Notes under the pieces: model-generated
What the model was told of the DNA's origin: nothing
The model's input: the letters and a program-made list of their open reading frames with translations, nothing else
The model's database searches: none
NCBI GenBank assembly: GCA_033398695.1
Contig: CM065804.1
Location: forward strand, 122,445,501 to 122,509,500
DNA from: Orobanche coerulescens
Taxonomy: Eukaryota; Streptophyta; Magnoliopsida; Lamiales; Orobanchaceae
Length of the DNA stretch: 64,000 bases
Direction: 5' to 3'
In this document: piece by piece, positions 9,663 through 22,439 of the stretch
Layout of the letters: every line of letters begins with the position of its first letter
How positions within the stretch are numbered: the stretch's first letter is position 1
Made by a program: the position numbers and the translations under genes

Positions 9663-12600
9663 TTATTGGTAATATTTCTTCAAATGCACGGCGTTCCGGG
9701 GATATTTTTCCGGAGTGCCATCTGGGTGTTGGAGTTCGTAGGCTCCTCTGGTCAGCCATTTAGATATTCTGAAGGCCCCCTCCCAATTTGGGCCAAATAC
9801 TCCCGTGTGAGTCTGGACCTTTTTGAGGACCAGGTCGCCCACTTGGACCTGCCTTTCCTTGACCTTCGAATTGAAGAATTTATAGGATTTCCTTTTGTGG
9901 ATCGTGTTCTTCATTTCCGAGGTCAGTCGCCGTTCTTCGAGCATATCCAAGTCGATCCGTCTGGCTATATCATTGTCCGTCGTCATTTCTTGTTCAGTTT
10001 GGTGGCTGAGGAGGGCGATCTCCGAAGGGATCACCGCTTCTATTCTGAAGGCGAGGGCGAATGAGGTTTCGTCGGTTGAGTTTTGGGTCGTCGTTCGGTA
10101 GGACCACAAAACATCCAGGAGCTCGCTCGCCCATCGTCCTTGTTTGGATTCGATTCTTGCTTTGATCGTGTGTTTGAGGATCTTGTTTACGGCCTCCACC
10201 TGCCCGTTCGTCTGAGGCTGGTAAGGGGCCGAGAACAACTTTTTGATTCCCCATTTCTCGCAGAATTGGATGACTTCCAAACCGTCGAACTACTTCTAGT
10301 TGTCGGAGATGATAGCCTGGGGTAGACCGAACCGGCATATGATGTTCTTCCAAATGAACTTGATTACTTGCTCTTGGCCGATCTTGTTAAGTGGCTCGGC
10401 CTCATCCCATTTCATGAAATAATCGACCCCCGCGATGGCAAATTTACATCCCCCTGGCGCCGTCGGCAAAGGACCGATGAGGTCGATGCCCCATTGGGCG
10501 AACGGCCATGGACTGTACATAGAAGTGAGCTGCTCGGGGGATAGACTGATGTTCGGGCCCATCACTTGACACCTGTGACATGATCGGGCATAGGCGATCG
10601 CGTCTTTTTGTAGTGTAGGCCAGGAAAAACCTTGTCTGGTTGTCTTGTGGATGAGTTCTTGTCCTCCAGCGTGATTTCCACAGATCCTGTCATGGATCTC
10701 GGGTAGAACGAGTCGGCCTTCCTCCGGCGTAATGCACTTGAGGAGAGGAAGGCCGAAAGCTCGTTTGTAAAGCTGGTCATCCAATAGGGTATATCTGGTT
10801 GCACAGAGCTGAAGATGGCGAGCATTGATACGATCGGCGGGGACCGTTCCGTCCTTCAAGTATTTGATGAACAGAGTCATCCAGTTCTCTTCGGCGATGG
10901 CAACTGTGGTGATCAGGCTCCTGTCGATCGCCGGCTTTGCTGACTTCGTGATTTGGATGTTAGAGAAGTCTGCCGCCCCATCTGACGATGTTAGTTTGGA
11001 TAGGGCATCGGCCTGGGAGTTGTGCTCTCTCGGGACTTGTTCGATCAGCACTTCTTCAAACTTAGTGCACATTTCGGCGACCAGTTCTTGGTATTTGATC
11101 ATCTATTTGCCGCGCGCCTCATATTCCCCCTTCACTTAGTTTACGACCAAGAGGGAGTCCATGAAGATGTGGAGGCGACGAACGTCCAAGGCGAGTGCTA
11201 GATCGAGCCCGCCCACCAAGGCTTCGTACTCGGCTTCATTGTTGGTCACACGGAACCCGAAACACACAGCATTTGTGAAACTTTGGCCGTCGGGGCTGAT
11301 GAGGACAATCCCTGCCCCTGCTCGCGAGTTGGTCGCCGAGCCATCCACGTACAATTTCCAGGCAGGGCGGCCGACCTGGGTCGGACTGGGTGGGAACGTG
11401 AATTCCACCACGAAGTCCGCCAGAGCTTGGCCTTTGATCTCCGTGCGAGGAGCGTACGTGATACCTTATTGGGCGATCTCCAGCGACCACTTGAGGAGTC
11501 GCCCGTTTGGTGTGTGGCCGGTGCAGAACTTGCCTTAAGGGGAGAGTCGTCAGAACCTCCACTTGGTGTTCGAAGAAGTACGCCCTCAGCTTACGAACAC
11601 TCATGACTAATGCGTAGGCGATCTTCTCCAAAGGTGTGTAACGCGTTTTCGCGTCATGGAGCGCTTGACTTACGAAATAGATCGGCAAGTGGGGTTGCCC
11701 CTCTGCTCGCACTAAAATGGCACTCAGTGCGACCTCCATGACCGCCAGGTAAAGGAATAGCTTTTCGCCGGGGATCAGCTTCGCCAAGATCTGGGGGTTA
11801 GATAGATACTCCTTGATTTTGGCGAACGCTATTTGACTCTCTTTTGTCCATGCAAACTTCTTGTTCTTTATGGTCTCGAAGAATGGCTTGCTTTTATCTC
11901 CGAGCTGAGAAATGAAACGGTTAAGGGCAGCTAGACAACCTGTGAGGCGTTGCACCTGTTTGACGTTCCGTGGCTCCTGCATGTCGAGGATCGCCTGGAT
12001 CTTGGTGGGGTTTGACTCGATCCCCCTCTGGCTCACGATGTGCCCCAGGAACTTTTCGGAGCTTACCCCGAAGTTGCATTTCTTGGGGTTCAACTTCATG
12101 TTGAACTTCTCGAGGATGGCGAACGTCTCGGCAAGGTCATTGAGGTGATCTTCCTTTTTGAGGCTCTTGACTACTATGTCGTCAATGTAAACCTCCATGG
12201 TCTTGCCGATCTGGTTGGCGAACATCCCGTTGACCAGCTGTTTGTAGGTTGCCCCCGCATTCTTCAGACCGAATGGCATTCGGACCCAAAAGTACACGTC
12301 TTTTTCCGTGTGGAACGACGTGTGTTTTATGTCTTTCTCCGCCATTGGGATCTGATGGTACCCGGCGAAGGCGTCCATGAACGACATCATTTCGCAACCT
12401 GCCGTGCTATCGACTAAGTGGTCAATATGAGGCATCGGAAAGTGGTCTTTTGGACATGCCGCATTGAGGTCGGTGAAGTCGATGCATAACCTCCAGGAGT
12501 TGCTCGGCTTTTTGACGAGCACCGCGTTAGCTACCCACTGTGGTTCGTCTGTAGCTACTCCGGTCCGTTTGTTGTCAAGTAGCTTTTTGACTTCTATGTC

Positions 12601-12711
12601 GAGCGCTGCGTACTTCTCAGGACTGAATTTCCTACGTTTCTGGTGAACAGGTTTCCTTGCCGGGTTGATCTTTAGATAGTGGCATGCGTGTTCAGGACTT
12701 ATGCCGACCAT
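9663..12711 (-). pseudogene. Tat-type Ty3/gypsy pol: RT, two RNase H domains, integrase
   Basis: Minus-strand order: RT (12711-11900) with the active-site motif VYIDDIVVKS; a first gypsy-type RNase H (about 11800-11600, SAILVRAEG...PIYFVSQAL); a second RNase H (11411-11136, WKLYVDGSAT...NNEAEYEALVGGLDLA...MDSLLVV); integrase with an H/C finger (HAGGQELIH...CHRCQ, near 10680-10570), the core start GIDLIGPLP, PQTNGQVEAVNK (about 10220) and the C-terminal DLVLKKV region ending in LKKYYQ. Two RNase H domains are a hallmark of the Tat lineage. Defects: a frameshift near 11540 and stops near 11490, 11105-11140 and 10290. RT itself looks intact, but the polyprotein is broken. Confidence 0.92.
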
Positions 12712-15456
12712 ATCTTGATGCGACTAGGAAAAGACTCTGATGTTCTTACGAAGTAAACTGATCAGGTCATCCTTTAACTCGAGGCCGATGCTTGTGCCGA
12801 TCTGTACTTCCCGCTCCGAATGAGCCGGATCTATCGTTATACTTTCCAACTCTTCAATGGGGACGGTCGCTTCTCATTTGGAACGATTTCCGGACTCGAT
12901 CTTTGGATCGATGTCAAGGCTAGGCTCGAAACCGATCCTTGGCTCGATGTCGTCCGTCAATTGATGTGAGATGCCGTCCTCTGAGTCGGGCTGGTACGAG
13001 GTGCTTGGCTCGTCGATCTCCATCGGTTGATTGTCGATCGTCTCAATGTTATAAATAGTATGGGAAGTGTTGAAAGAAGTCACGACACAGGAGTAATTCA
13101 AACATTTCTTAGCCATTAGTTGGTCTCCTTTTACAGTACCGATCGTCCCGTCGGCAGTAGGGAATTTGATAAAGTAAAAGAAAGAAGAGGCGACCGCCTC
13201 GAAGGTTTCTAGAAATGGGCGACCTAGGAACCCATTATAGATGCTATGGCTATCTATGATTACAAAATTGAGGTTCCTAGTAATCCTAACCTTGGGATCG
13301 TAATAACATATTAGCTCGACAGAGAGCTTGATCCTTCCATAGGCTTGGACTGTGCTGTCGCCAAACCCTTGAAGCACGGTATCAAATGGCTTGATAAACT
13401 TGGTCAGGTTGCCGAGCTGGTCAAGAGCGGATTTGAATATGATATTGCAAAAGCTCCCATTGTCAACCAGCACGCGATCGACCATTTTCCCAAGGATACA
13501 TGCAGAGATTACTAATGCATCCTCTTTGGGGCACTGCACTCTCTCCCTATCCTTGCTAGAGAAAGTGATGAGTGCGTCTTTGGAGATGGTCAGCTCTGGG
13601 GTTACCACGACATGGACCCCGGTGAACGCCCTCAATTCGGCCTTCCGCTTTTTATTCGACATGGTGGAAATCGGGGAAAGGCCTCTGAGGTTCCCACCTC
13701 CCGACTGAAGCATAATTATCCGGCCGTCGGGGTTGATCGGAGGGATTGATTCATCTGAGTACTCCGGCTCATTCTGATCGATCCTAGTGACCGGATTGGG
13801 AGGGATTCCATCGCTCTGTTGGCAGTCGCGCCCCCCGGTTCTTTCTGCTCGGGGTTCTGGCTTGGTAACCAAGTTATCCAACTTGCCTTCCTCAAACAGT
13901 CTCCAGAGTTGTCTGAGGAGGTCGCGGAACTGGTTGGTGTTGTGGCCGGGACTCTTGTGGTAGGCACAAAATTTGCTGCGGTCTAGATGATTGTTGTCCC
14001 TCATCGGCTTTGGTTTGCTGAGCCACTCGCGCCCCTTGATGGCGTTGAAAATGTGGGCCGGAGATAGATTGAGGTTGCGGAGGAGGTGAACTTCCACATC
14101 CTCGAAGGCTTTGAATTCACCGGGCGGCTTCGCGACCGCCTTTCTGGGCTTGGCGACCGCCTTTCTCCGGATGGAAGATGGTGCCTTCCCTTCCCCGGTA
14201 GATCCCTCACCTAAGCGAAGAGTGAGCATCCTCTGCCTAGCCAGAAAATTAGCGGCCCTGACGCGAAAGATCGCGTAGGTCGGGGGGATGTCCTTCGTGA
14301 GGTGCCTGAACATGGGCGAATGGCCATGGAATCCCCCTAGGTCCGAATAAAGAGCGAGCTTGTCGCTAATGGGCTCGCCGGTGAGGACTATTTCGTCCAC
14401 CCGGTCGATGTATTCTTTGTCGGGCTCGTCCTTCCCCTACCTGATCTTCATCATACGGTGGGGGCCTTCTGGCCGAGCGACTTTGGCGGCGAAATACGAT
14501 GTGAAGTCGTTCGCCAGCTTCTCAAAACAGTTGATTGAGCGCGGTGGCAATGAGATGTACCACCTATGGGCAAGATCGCCCAATGTCAATGGGAACATTC
14601 GGCACTTCATCATGTCCGATGCTCCGCATCCGGTCATGTAGATCCGGAACTTGCTCAAATGGGTCTAAGGCTCCGATCTCCCCTCATATAGAGGTGTTTG
14701 AGGAGGAGCGATCTTCGGTTGCACGGTGGCGAGCTAGATCTGGACCGCGAGTCGCTCATTTGGTCTGGCGATCGATCTCTTGGCGCCTGCCCCAGTTTCA
14801 ATGAGTGCCTTAATTTCGTCAAGCTGGCACTGCATTGCGGCCATCGCCGTGGCCTGACTGCTCGCGGATTGGCTCTCGAAGCGGGAGCTGAGGCGATCGT
14901 GTACCGATCTCCTGGCCCCGTGGTAGGTGACGAGTTCTCTGCCACCGAGCTCTATTCTTGGGTGAGTGGGAGCCCGTCGACCGGCCTGTCTTCTGGGAGT
15001 TAGGTATACCAAACTCCTGGTGATGGATTCGGACTCCGACGTCTCACGGATGAAGCCCGAATGCCCAGGTCACCATGAGGGATCACTCCCTAGGCAGCTC
15101 AAGACGGAATCGTCCCGCCTTACGAGCGCCTTTTCCTGCGACTCGGGGCTTTCTGACGATTTCTCGACATATTGCCCCTTGAGCTTCCGCTTGCCCGCAC
15201 GACGGATGGCTGATGGAGTGATGGTGGGCGAGTCGCATGCTCTCCGTCGCTCCCTGAGGATGGCCATGGCCTCCTCGATCTGTTCCTCAGTTTGAAACTG
15301 ATCGAGTGAGAGACTGGGGTCGTCCCTCGGGGGCGGGAGTGAGAGTCTAGCGTCGCCGCGGTCGCCTTCCGCCGTAGGTTGGGACTCGGTCTGGGCCGGA
15401 ATAAGGTGTCTGGGAGATCGTAGGGTGGCCCTTTTCGAGGTCGTGGCAGATGTCAT
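12712..15456 (-). pseudogene. Tat gag and protease
   Basis: The minus strand starts MTSATTSKRATLRS at 15456. Gag runs through a coiled region (ATAMAAMQCQLDEIKAL, near 14870) to the conserved capsid-like core HLSKFRIYMTGCGASD...LAHRWYISLPPRSI (14658-14500) and CAYHKSPGHNTNQFRDLL near 13950. The protease follows around 13480 with VDRVLVDNGSFCNIIF and ends with YNGFLGRPFLETFEAVAS near 13210. A linker to RT follows. In-frame stops occur at 15070-15072 (TGA where copies A and B have CGA), near 14730 and 14675, and at 14437-14439 (TAG where both copies have CAG). Confidence 0.9.
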
Positions 15457-15584
15457 GATTCTGAAGGTTTTTCTTTGAAGAACAGTGAGTGTTTCTTCAA
15501 GTATATGCCCCAGAGAACAGTGAGTGTTCTTCGAGACGGTCGGAATAAAAACGAAGGTTAAGATGCCCTCCTTCTAGCGCCAAT
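15457..15584 (-). other. Tat leader with primer-binding region
   Basis: Directly after the LTR end the minus strand reads ATTGGCGCTAGAAGGAGG, also found after LTR A (52244) and LTR B (61456). This is the primer-binding position. The sequence is conserved among the three copies, but I cannot name the tRNA with confidence. The leader also holds repeats of the word GAACACTCACTGTTCT. Confidence 0.6.
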
Positions 15585-16527
15585 TGTTGTTACCCAAAAT
15601 ATTATCCGGAGATGATATTGCTGGAATGGTCGAGTAACAAACAAAGTGCGAGAGCACGCCCGTGGGGAAATAAATAACACAAGATTTTCCGGGGTTGTTA
15701 GTCCCAGGCTTGAATGCTTTCGCGAGATGTTATTAATATGAATACTAGTGAGTACAGTTATTAAAGTTAGAGTACAATTACAATGAGTGTAAAGACTCTA
15801 GTTATCTTAGCTATCGAGTGCTGAAGATTGCCGGAAGAACCAGAGTTGAAGCTCTGTGAGTTCTTATTACAAAGATGGAGAGTTTTCCATATTATTTGCT
15901 TTTAGTGTTATGTGTTCACGTTGTAAACTGTCACTGTGTTAACGTTTTTTCACTCTCCGAGTTTTTGTGAATGTCTTTCACTGTGTTTTGGCCGCTGCTG
16001 GAGGCCTTCTATTTATAGGAGAAGAGGTCGCTAGGTTCTCCCTGTCCATCGCGGGCGACCGCCATTTCCTATATTAGAATAAGGTGGGCGATCGTGCCAG
16101 CATGTGGGACTATTTCCTTAAAGTCTGCGGCTGCTGCTGGTAGCCAGATGTGCGAGCCAATGAGAAGTCTGCACGCATCCTGAGTCACTGTCTCGGGAGG
16201 TCCCACTTCGCACCTTTCGACGGGTCTGTCGGTAGGTGAGAAGATGGTGGCAGGCTGGGGTCAAAGGGCCTTATCCTGTGGCGCCTTTTGCGGATCTGCA
16301 CGTGGGTCTTCATCCGAGATTCCGTCTTCGAAGACTTTGACGGGTGTCGGATTCATACGTGGCATGGTGCGATCATCTCCAGTCGTCCATTAGAGGCGAT
16401 CTCCAGATGCCAATAGGCGATCGCCTTGGACGTCGACCGCTAAGCGCTTGCCCATCATCTGTCTTCTTTAGCTGGCTCCAGACCATTTTGCCGATCACCA
16501 TCGAGGCGTATAAATCGCTGCACAACA
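15585..16527 (-). mobile_element. 5' LTR of the minus-strand Tat element
   Basis: A 943-bp LTR, start TGTTGTG (16527) and end CAACA (15585) on the minus strand. The lengths and ends match LTR A (51302-52243) and LTR B (60347-61455). A TATA box (CTATAAATAGAAGG on the minus strand) lies near 16005-16020. GCGATCG-type words are repeated upstream of it. No matching 3' LTR is seen left of the antisense gene, so the element is truncated there or the LTR lies outside what I can recognise. Confidence 0.85.
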
Positions 16528-16734
16528 ATGAGAAATCCATATCTCTCAGGTTCACGATGATTACGTATAGACCATGCAGAGCTGGTACAGAAAAAGTGGT
16601 CTCGACATCTCTATGTGAGTTTAAATCAGTTTTATCTAAAGGTTCAGTATCTATTTGTGGCTCTCTCATCTCATGAAGAGTTATTTTACTCCCACCATTT
16701 TTCTTGGAAATAAATTCCTTCTCAAGGAATACTC
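16528..16734. other. Unassigned stretch between Tat LTR and copia RNase H
   Basis: A short degenerate stretch. It should encode copia RT/RNase H linker on the plus strand, but I cannot read a convincing motif. A minus-strand reading (DVETTFSVPALHGLY) is not recognisable either. Confidence 0.4.
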
Positions 16735-17251
16735 AAGGACTAAAGATATGTTCTTGATATATAGTGGTCAAGATAGTGATTTGGTCCTTAATGGCTATGT
16801 CGATGCCAGTTTTGAGACAGACCAAGATGATTCAAAATCGCAGTCTGGATATATATTTTGCTTGAATGGTGGTGTTGTTAGCTGGAAAAGTTCCAAACAA
16901 CCAACCACAACTGATTTTATAACAGAAGCTGAGTAAATAGCCGCTTAGGAAGCAACTAAAGAAGCTGTTTGGATGAGGAAGTTCATTGGTGAACTGGATG
17001 TGGTTCCTAGCATTGTTGAACCAGTAAATTTGCACTGCGATAACAATGGAGCTATTGCACAAGCTAAAGAACTAAGATCACAACAAGCATCCAAACACGT
17101 ACTTAGAAAGTTTCACCTCATTCGAGAGATTGTCACTCGTGGTGATGTGAGGATATGCAAAGTTCACACGGATAATAACATGGCGGATCCTTTAACCAAG
17201 CCGTTTTCTCAAGCGAAGAATGATAGTCATATAAAGGATATGGGTCTTTAG
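16735..17251 (+). pseudogene. Ty1/copia RNase H fragment (plus-strand copia)
   Basis: The plus strand encodes the C-terminal copia RNase H: LNGYVDASFETDQDDSKSQSGYIF, GGVVSWKSSKQPT, LHCDNNGAIAQAKE, and the typical end MADPLTKPF...HIKDMGL with a stop at about 17251. Two in-frame stops lie near 16936-16950. Everything upstream (RT, integrase, gag) is missing, because the fragment begins at or near the Tat LTR. It is followed at once by a PPT and LTR. Confidence 0.88.
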
Positions 17252-17275
17252 TTTAAGTCTGTATTGGACTAAGAG

Positions 17276-17287
17276 CAAGTGGGAGAT
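17276..17287 (+). other. Polypurine tract of plus-strand copia
   Basis: AAGTGGGAGAT immediately precedes the LTR start TGTTAGTATTATGG at 17288, the usual copia arrangement about 25 bp after the pol stop codon. Confidence 0.75.
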
Positions 17288-18444
17288 TGTTAGTATTATG
17301 GTCTAAGTCTATTGTTTAATAATAATTTCGAGACATTTATAATTATTTAATATATAATATTGATTATATTATTGAATTAATATTTTGCTTACGATCATCA
17401 AGTATGTGACTTGATAGTAAAGCTCGTTAAAGCATTAAAGAATATTTATTCTGGATATCTTTAGTAATATGATTACTGATATGATAAATGATATGATGGC
17501 TATATTTTACTGGTCATGAACATGAGATGTTATATCACGTCATAGATACATGTAGAGACATCGTATTGAATATGACCTAACAAAGAGAATTATATATGGA
17601 TTAAGTCATTATAATTCCTCTGATTGTTATATATTATTTAAATCCTTATTACCTAAAGACACTGCAGTTTCCTACATAATGAGTGTCATATTTTAACACA
17701 ATATCAACGTCTTCTATAACAAGGGACCATACAGTTTGTGATTAGATACGGTACGATTTATGCAGAAGTAAGTAGTTTGCCCAGAGGGGACTTGTCCCTC
17801 CTATAAAATGGAGAAATATCCATGGGCCCTTGATAAGTTAAATTGTTTAAATGCATGGCCATGGTCAAATTGATCAATAAGAGTTATTGATAAATATTTG
17901 AATTGGACAATTGTAACTTGAGATCACGAATATTAATTAAGCTATATAAGGTCGACTTATCCATGCCTTATGCTTAATTAGGATATTGCGATGAGGGGAT
18001 TAAATATTATACAGTAACGGGATTTCGTTCATGCCGTCGAATTAATTCTTTTAATGCGGGTCGTCATAATGTCTAGCTAAAGGCCGCTTATGATTTATGA
18101 GTCATAAAATGGTTTTATACTCATTGTCGTATTAATTAAAACCTACAGGGTCACACACTTAAACGAGCAGAGCAGCTATTTTGTTCTGGTTGATTATGGT
18201 GGTGAAGGGGTTGGTGAACCCTTAGCCATGTAGAGGGCTATATAATAGTGTCTTGTGATAGCCCTTACACTTGACAAAACACAAGAGAAGACATAATTTG
18301 AGTAGAGAGAATCGAAAATCTGATTTTGATATTTCTCCCTCTAATAGTCGTGAAGATAATATTCAAGAGTTGAATAATAAAAAGGATCAAGAACATATCT
18401 TCATATCTTTGAAGATTGATTCTTTGACCAAGAAAAGTATTTAA
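17288..18444 (+). mobile_element. Plus-strand copia LTR, first part (split by insertion)
   Basis: The LTR starts TGTTAGTATTATGG after the PPT and runs to 18444, where the minus-strand copia is inserted. The remaining LTR continues at 35960. The 5-bp flanks TTTAA (18440-18444) and TTTAG (35960-35964) look like a target-site duplication with one change. Total LTR length would be about 1.59 kb. No gene inside. Confidence 0.8.
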
Positions 18445-20353
18445 TATTGGAATTCCGGATACAAGATCAAGTATGGAGCAGAATAATAAAACTCAATATA
18501 AAGAATCCCAAAATAGGATCGATCAAGTAACGTATATACGAAAAGTAAATTGACGAAGACAAAGGATTAAAGTCCCACACTTTTGAAGCATTTGATAATA
18601 TCTTCGTAATTTTGATGATGATCACGGAACCGAACATGAGCACGAATAATCCTTCGTTGCAAACACCGAAAGCACGATGTCTCTACTTCACACACGTCGG
18701 AACTTGATCGAAAAAAATCAAGGAGACTCCGTTCTATCAAGAATATGGCTAGGGAAACTCGTAGGAATTTTTCTCTCTTGTTTTTCTTTCTTTTCTTCCA
18801 CCTCAAAGATGAAGAATTTGTTGAAAAAAAATCTCTCCCTCTCTCTCTTTGGTGGTTCGTCTGAAATTTCTCTAAGTGTTCTTGTGGTGTTCTTGTTTTG
18901 ATAAGATATAAGAGATCATGTTGCTTAATTAAGATATTAAATATATTTCATAAAACCACCAAATCAAATCAATATGGAAGTATTCTCAAGTAACATGCCA
19001 TATCCCATAAAAAACAAACACACACCATGACAAAAAGAGGGGGAGGGGCGGCCACATGGAAGGTGCTAGGAAACGGGCAGAGTCACTCGGCTCGTGTACC
19101 GGACGTTCGTCAAACGACTCCATTTAATACACTACATTTTATCACCAATGTATTTATACTAATTAATTAATCCAATTAATTAATTATATCAATTACAAAT
19201 ATATTTCTCTAAGAAATATAATTTATGAATTAAATTAATTACCCAGTAACTTAATTTCAATTCATAAGACCGCTATTTGATTTATCCAATAACTCATAAT
19301 TAGATAGCCAATATCTAATATTATTAGAGAGAAAATAAATTCACATTTATCCGTCAATGATCCTGATGCGCAACTATATAGGTCCATCTCAGCCGGCATT
19401 AGGAGGAACCAATGAGTGCGGACAATGCTTAGACAGCCTAGCGGGCCGCACTGTAAACCCCGACTGAGAACGAATGAAGGATCATTCCAGAACCATTATG
19501 TCGTGAATACCATATACGTATAGACCCTTCACCAGATGTCCCGGTCAAGTCTTCGGGTCACGGTAAAGTCAAACCCTACTTTTGACTAGACACTACACAT
19601 GTGTTAATGTAAATCAAGACCGACAGATTACTAATGTATCCAATACGACTAAATCAGAATGTAAATCAAGACCGACAGATTACTAATGTATCCAATACGA
19701 CTAAATCAGAATGCTTTGTCCAAAGACTTATGATCTTATTTGCCATTAACCGTATTGGACATTCGCCCACTCACTAACAGGAGATGGAATCCTTTCTTGG
19801 CGTACAGCAAAGATTGCTACCTCTCCGTATAGTCCGCACTTCGAGGTTGACCCAGCGATTAAGCAAATGAGTCTAACTACTCTAATGACAAACTAAACTT
19901 CACAAGCATACGCATACTATCACAACCTTTCGATTCGTCATCGACTCTCCAAGAGTGAATACCATATGACTGAATCAAGTATGAGTCGGGTTTGAGTCCA
20001 CTGGTCCCACCAATATACTTATAATTATGCTATCAATACATGCACCTGTCCTAGCATCAATTATACAAGTCTTACTCAAAACTTAATGCCCAATTAAGTT
20101 ATCGACTTCCAAACGGTTTACGTAAATAAGTTTTAAACACTTCTAGTGCATTTATCTAATCCGATAACGAGAGTGGAATATTTGCTCTTATTTACATGGA
20201 CTTCACTTTAATGTTTACCAAATCAAGAATGCATTTGAAATACAATAAACGATAAATGAATCATATTGCCTTTTATTAATTATTCCATAATTACAAGTAC
20301 AATGCCCCTTCTCTCTCATCCCCTGAGTGGAATTCGATGGCATATTCCTTATA
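18445..20353 (-). mobile_element. 3' LTR of the minus-strand copia
   Basis: A 1.9-kb LTR matching 34055-35959 along its length, for example the block at 18480-18620 against 34095-34230 and the GGCCGCACTGTAAACCCCGA block. On the minus strand it starts TATAAGGAATATGCC (the partner has TGTTAGGAATATGCC) and ends CCAATA (partner CCAACA), so both ends have mutated. A PPT-like GTGGAAGAT precedes it at 20354-20362. It contains a private 52-bp tandem duplication at 19606-19709. Divergence from its partner suggests an old insertion. Confidence 0.88.
19606..19709. repeat. 52-bp tandem duplication inside the copia 3' LTR
   Basis: Two perfect 52-bp copies start at 19606 and 19658 (AATGTAAATCAAGACCGACA...). 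The 5' LTR at 34055-35959 has one copy only, so the duplication arose after insertion. Confidence 0.85.
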
Positions 20354-20369
20354 ATCTTCCACTTTCACT

Positions 20370-22122
20370 CAATGCCACACATCATGTTATCTAATTTCTT
20401 CAGATGTCTTTCCAAGATAGCCTGAGATAACGGCTTAGTTAGCGGGTCAGAGACATTGTCTTCTGAGTCTAATCTTTGCAACGAAACATATCTTTTTTCA
20501 ACCATCTCTCAAACGATGTGATACTATCTCTCTATATGCTTGGTGTTGTGGTGAGCCCTTGGCTCCTTGGCTTGGGCGACAACTCCATCATTATCACGGA
20601 ATAGTGATATAGGTAGATCCGCATTAGGCACCACTTGAAGTTCTTGCACAAACTTATGCATCCAAAATGCTTCATTGCTAGCCTCTGAGGCAGCTTGGTA
20701 CTCTACTTGGCAGGTGGAATCTGCAGTAGCGCTTGGCTTGGAGCTTCTCCAATATACTGCTCCTCCATTGAGAGTAAACAAGTACCCAGATGTCGACTTA
20801 GAGTCGTCCTTGTCTCCTTGAAAATCAGAATCGGTGAATCCAACCACCTTCAGTTCTCCACCACCGTAAGTAAGAACTATATCTCTAGTCCTTCTTAAGT
20901 ACTTAAGAATGTTCTTGATAGCAGTCCAGTATTCCCTTCCCGGGTTTGCTTGAAAATGACTTACCACACTTACAGCATAGGATAAGTACGGTCTCGTACA
21001 CAACATAGCGTACATGAGGATACCCACTGCCGAGGCATAGGGTACCTTACTCATCTCTTTTTTGTCTTCCTCACTTTGAGGACACATTTTCTCGATGAGA
21101 TGAATTCCATGTCGCATGGGAAGGAACCCTCTTTTAGAATTATCTATCTTGAATCTTCTCATGATTTTATCTATATATAGGGCTTGGTAAAGTCCTATCA
21201 TTCTTCACGGTCTATCTCTGTAAAGACGGATCCCTAGAATATAGGAAGCTTCTCCCAAGTCTTACATGGAGACTGTTTTAGAAAGCCAAGCTTTCACAGT
21301 GCTGAGCATTGCTACGTTATTTCCCATAAGTAGAATATCATCTACATATATTACTAAGAACACAATGTTGCTCCCACTGACCTTTTTGTAAACACGTGGA
21401 TCCTCCTCGTTTTGCACGAAATCAAAGTCCTTGACTACTTCGTTAAATCGAAGGTTCCAACTCCGAAAAGCTTGCTTCAGCCCATAAATGGATCGTTGGA
21501 GCTTACACACCTTGTGAATATTAGCTTTAGACACAAAACCCTTAGGCTGTTCCATGTAGACTTCCTCATCGAGGTATCCATTTAGAAAAGCCGTTTTTAC
21601 GTCCATTTGCCATATTTCATCATTGTAATGGGCAGCAATGGCAAGCCTCATGCGAATCAACTTGATCATAGCTACGGGCGAGAAGGTATCATGATAATCG
21701 ATCCCTTCTCTTTGGGTATAACCCTTTGCCACAAGCCTAGCCTTATAAACATCAATCTCACCATCCCCATCAGTCTTTCTCTTATAGATCCATTTACATG
21801 CAATAGGCTTCATGCCAATTAGTAGATCTACTAGAATCCAGAGCTGATTGGCATGCATCGAGTCTTTCTCAGCTTCCATAGCTTCTTGCCATTTATCGGA
21901 GTCCACATCCACTATCGGTTGGTCATAGGTGACAGGGCCGTCCTCTTGGATATCAGGAACGTCGTGGAGACTCAGTTCCTTGACATGTGTATAACCATAC
22001 CTCTCAGGTAAGTGAGACAACCTATCTGACCTTCGAAGTGGAGGTTGTGTTACAATACATTCAGTTCATGATCCCTGATTAGATGTCTCCTCAGGACTTT
22101 CATTGTGCTCTTCCAAAGAGAC
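20370..22122 (-). pseudogene. Ty1/copia RT and RNase H (minus-strand copia)
   Basis: The minus strand from 22122 encodes the hinge (RRSDRLSHLPERYGY), then RT with IACKWIYKRKTDGDGE, KARLVAKGYTQREGIDYHDTFSPVA, QMDVKTAFLNGYLDEEVYMEQPKGF and the active site FLVIYVDDILLMGN near 21350. RNase H follows (VPYASAVGILMYAMLCTRPYLSYAVSVVSHF, VVGFTDSDFQGDKDDSKSTSGYLF) and ends near 20370. In-frame stops fall near 21258, 21205, 20520 and later in the tail. The integrase portion is separated from this part by the CACTA element at 22126-27108. The Tork/TAR-like wording is recognisable, but the lineage is only inferred. Confidence 0.92.
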
Positions 22123-22439
22123 ATTCACTACTAGAAAAATACCCTTATAGTGACACTTTTTTTGTGACACTTTTAAACAAGTGTTGCTATATGTACATGT
22201 AATGACACTTTAATGTCTTATTAATTTTATAATCATATTTTGTGACGCTAAACATAATTTTCTTTTCTATTTCACCCCTCTTAGTCGTGTATCAAAACCT
22301 ATATGCTGCCTCCGCCTCCATTACCTCTCACATCTGTCCATCTATGCCTCCGCCCCCATTACCTCAGAAAATCTGTCTATCTCAAAATCGTTTCTTCTTC
22401 GATTGGCATCCGATTTCACAATCATCTCCTTACTAATTC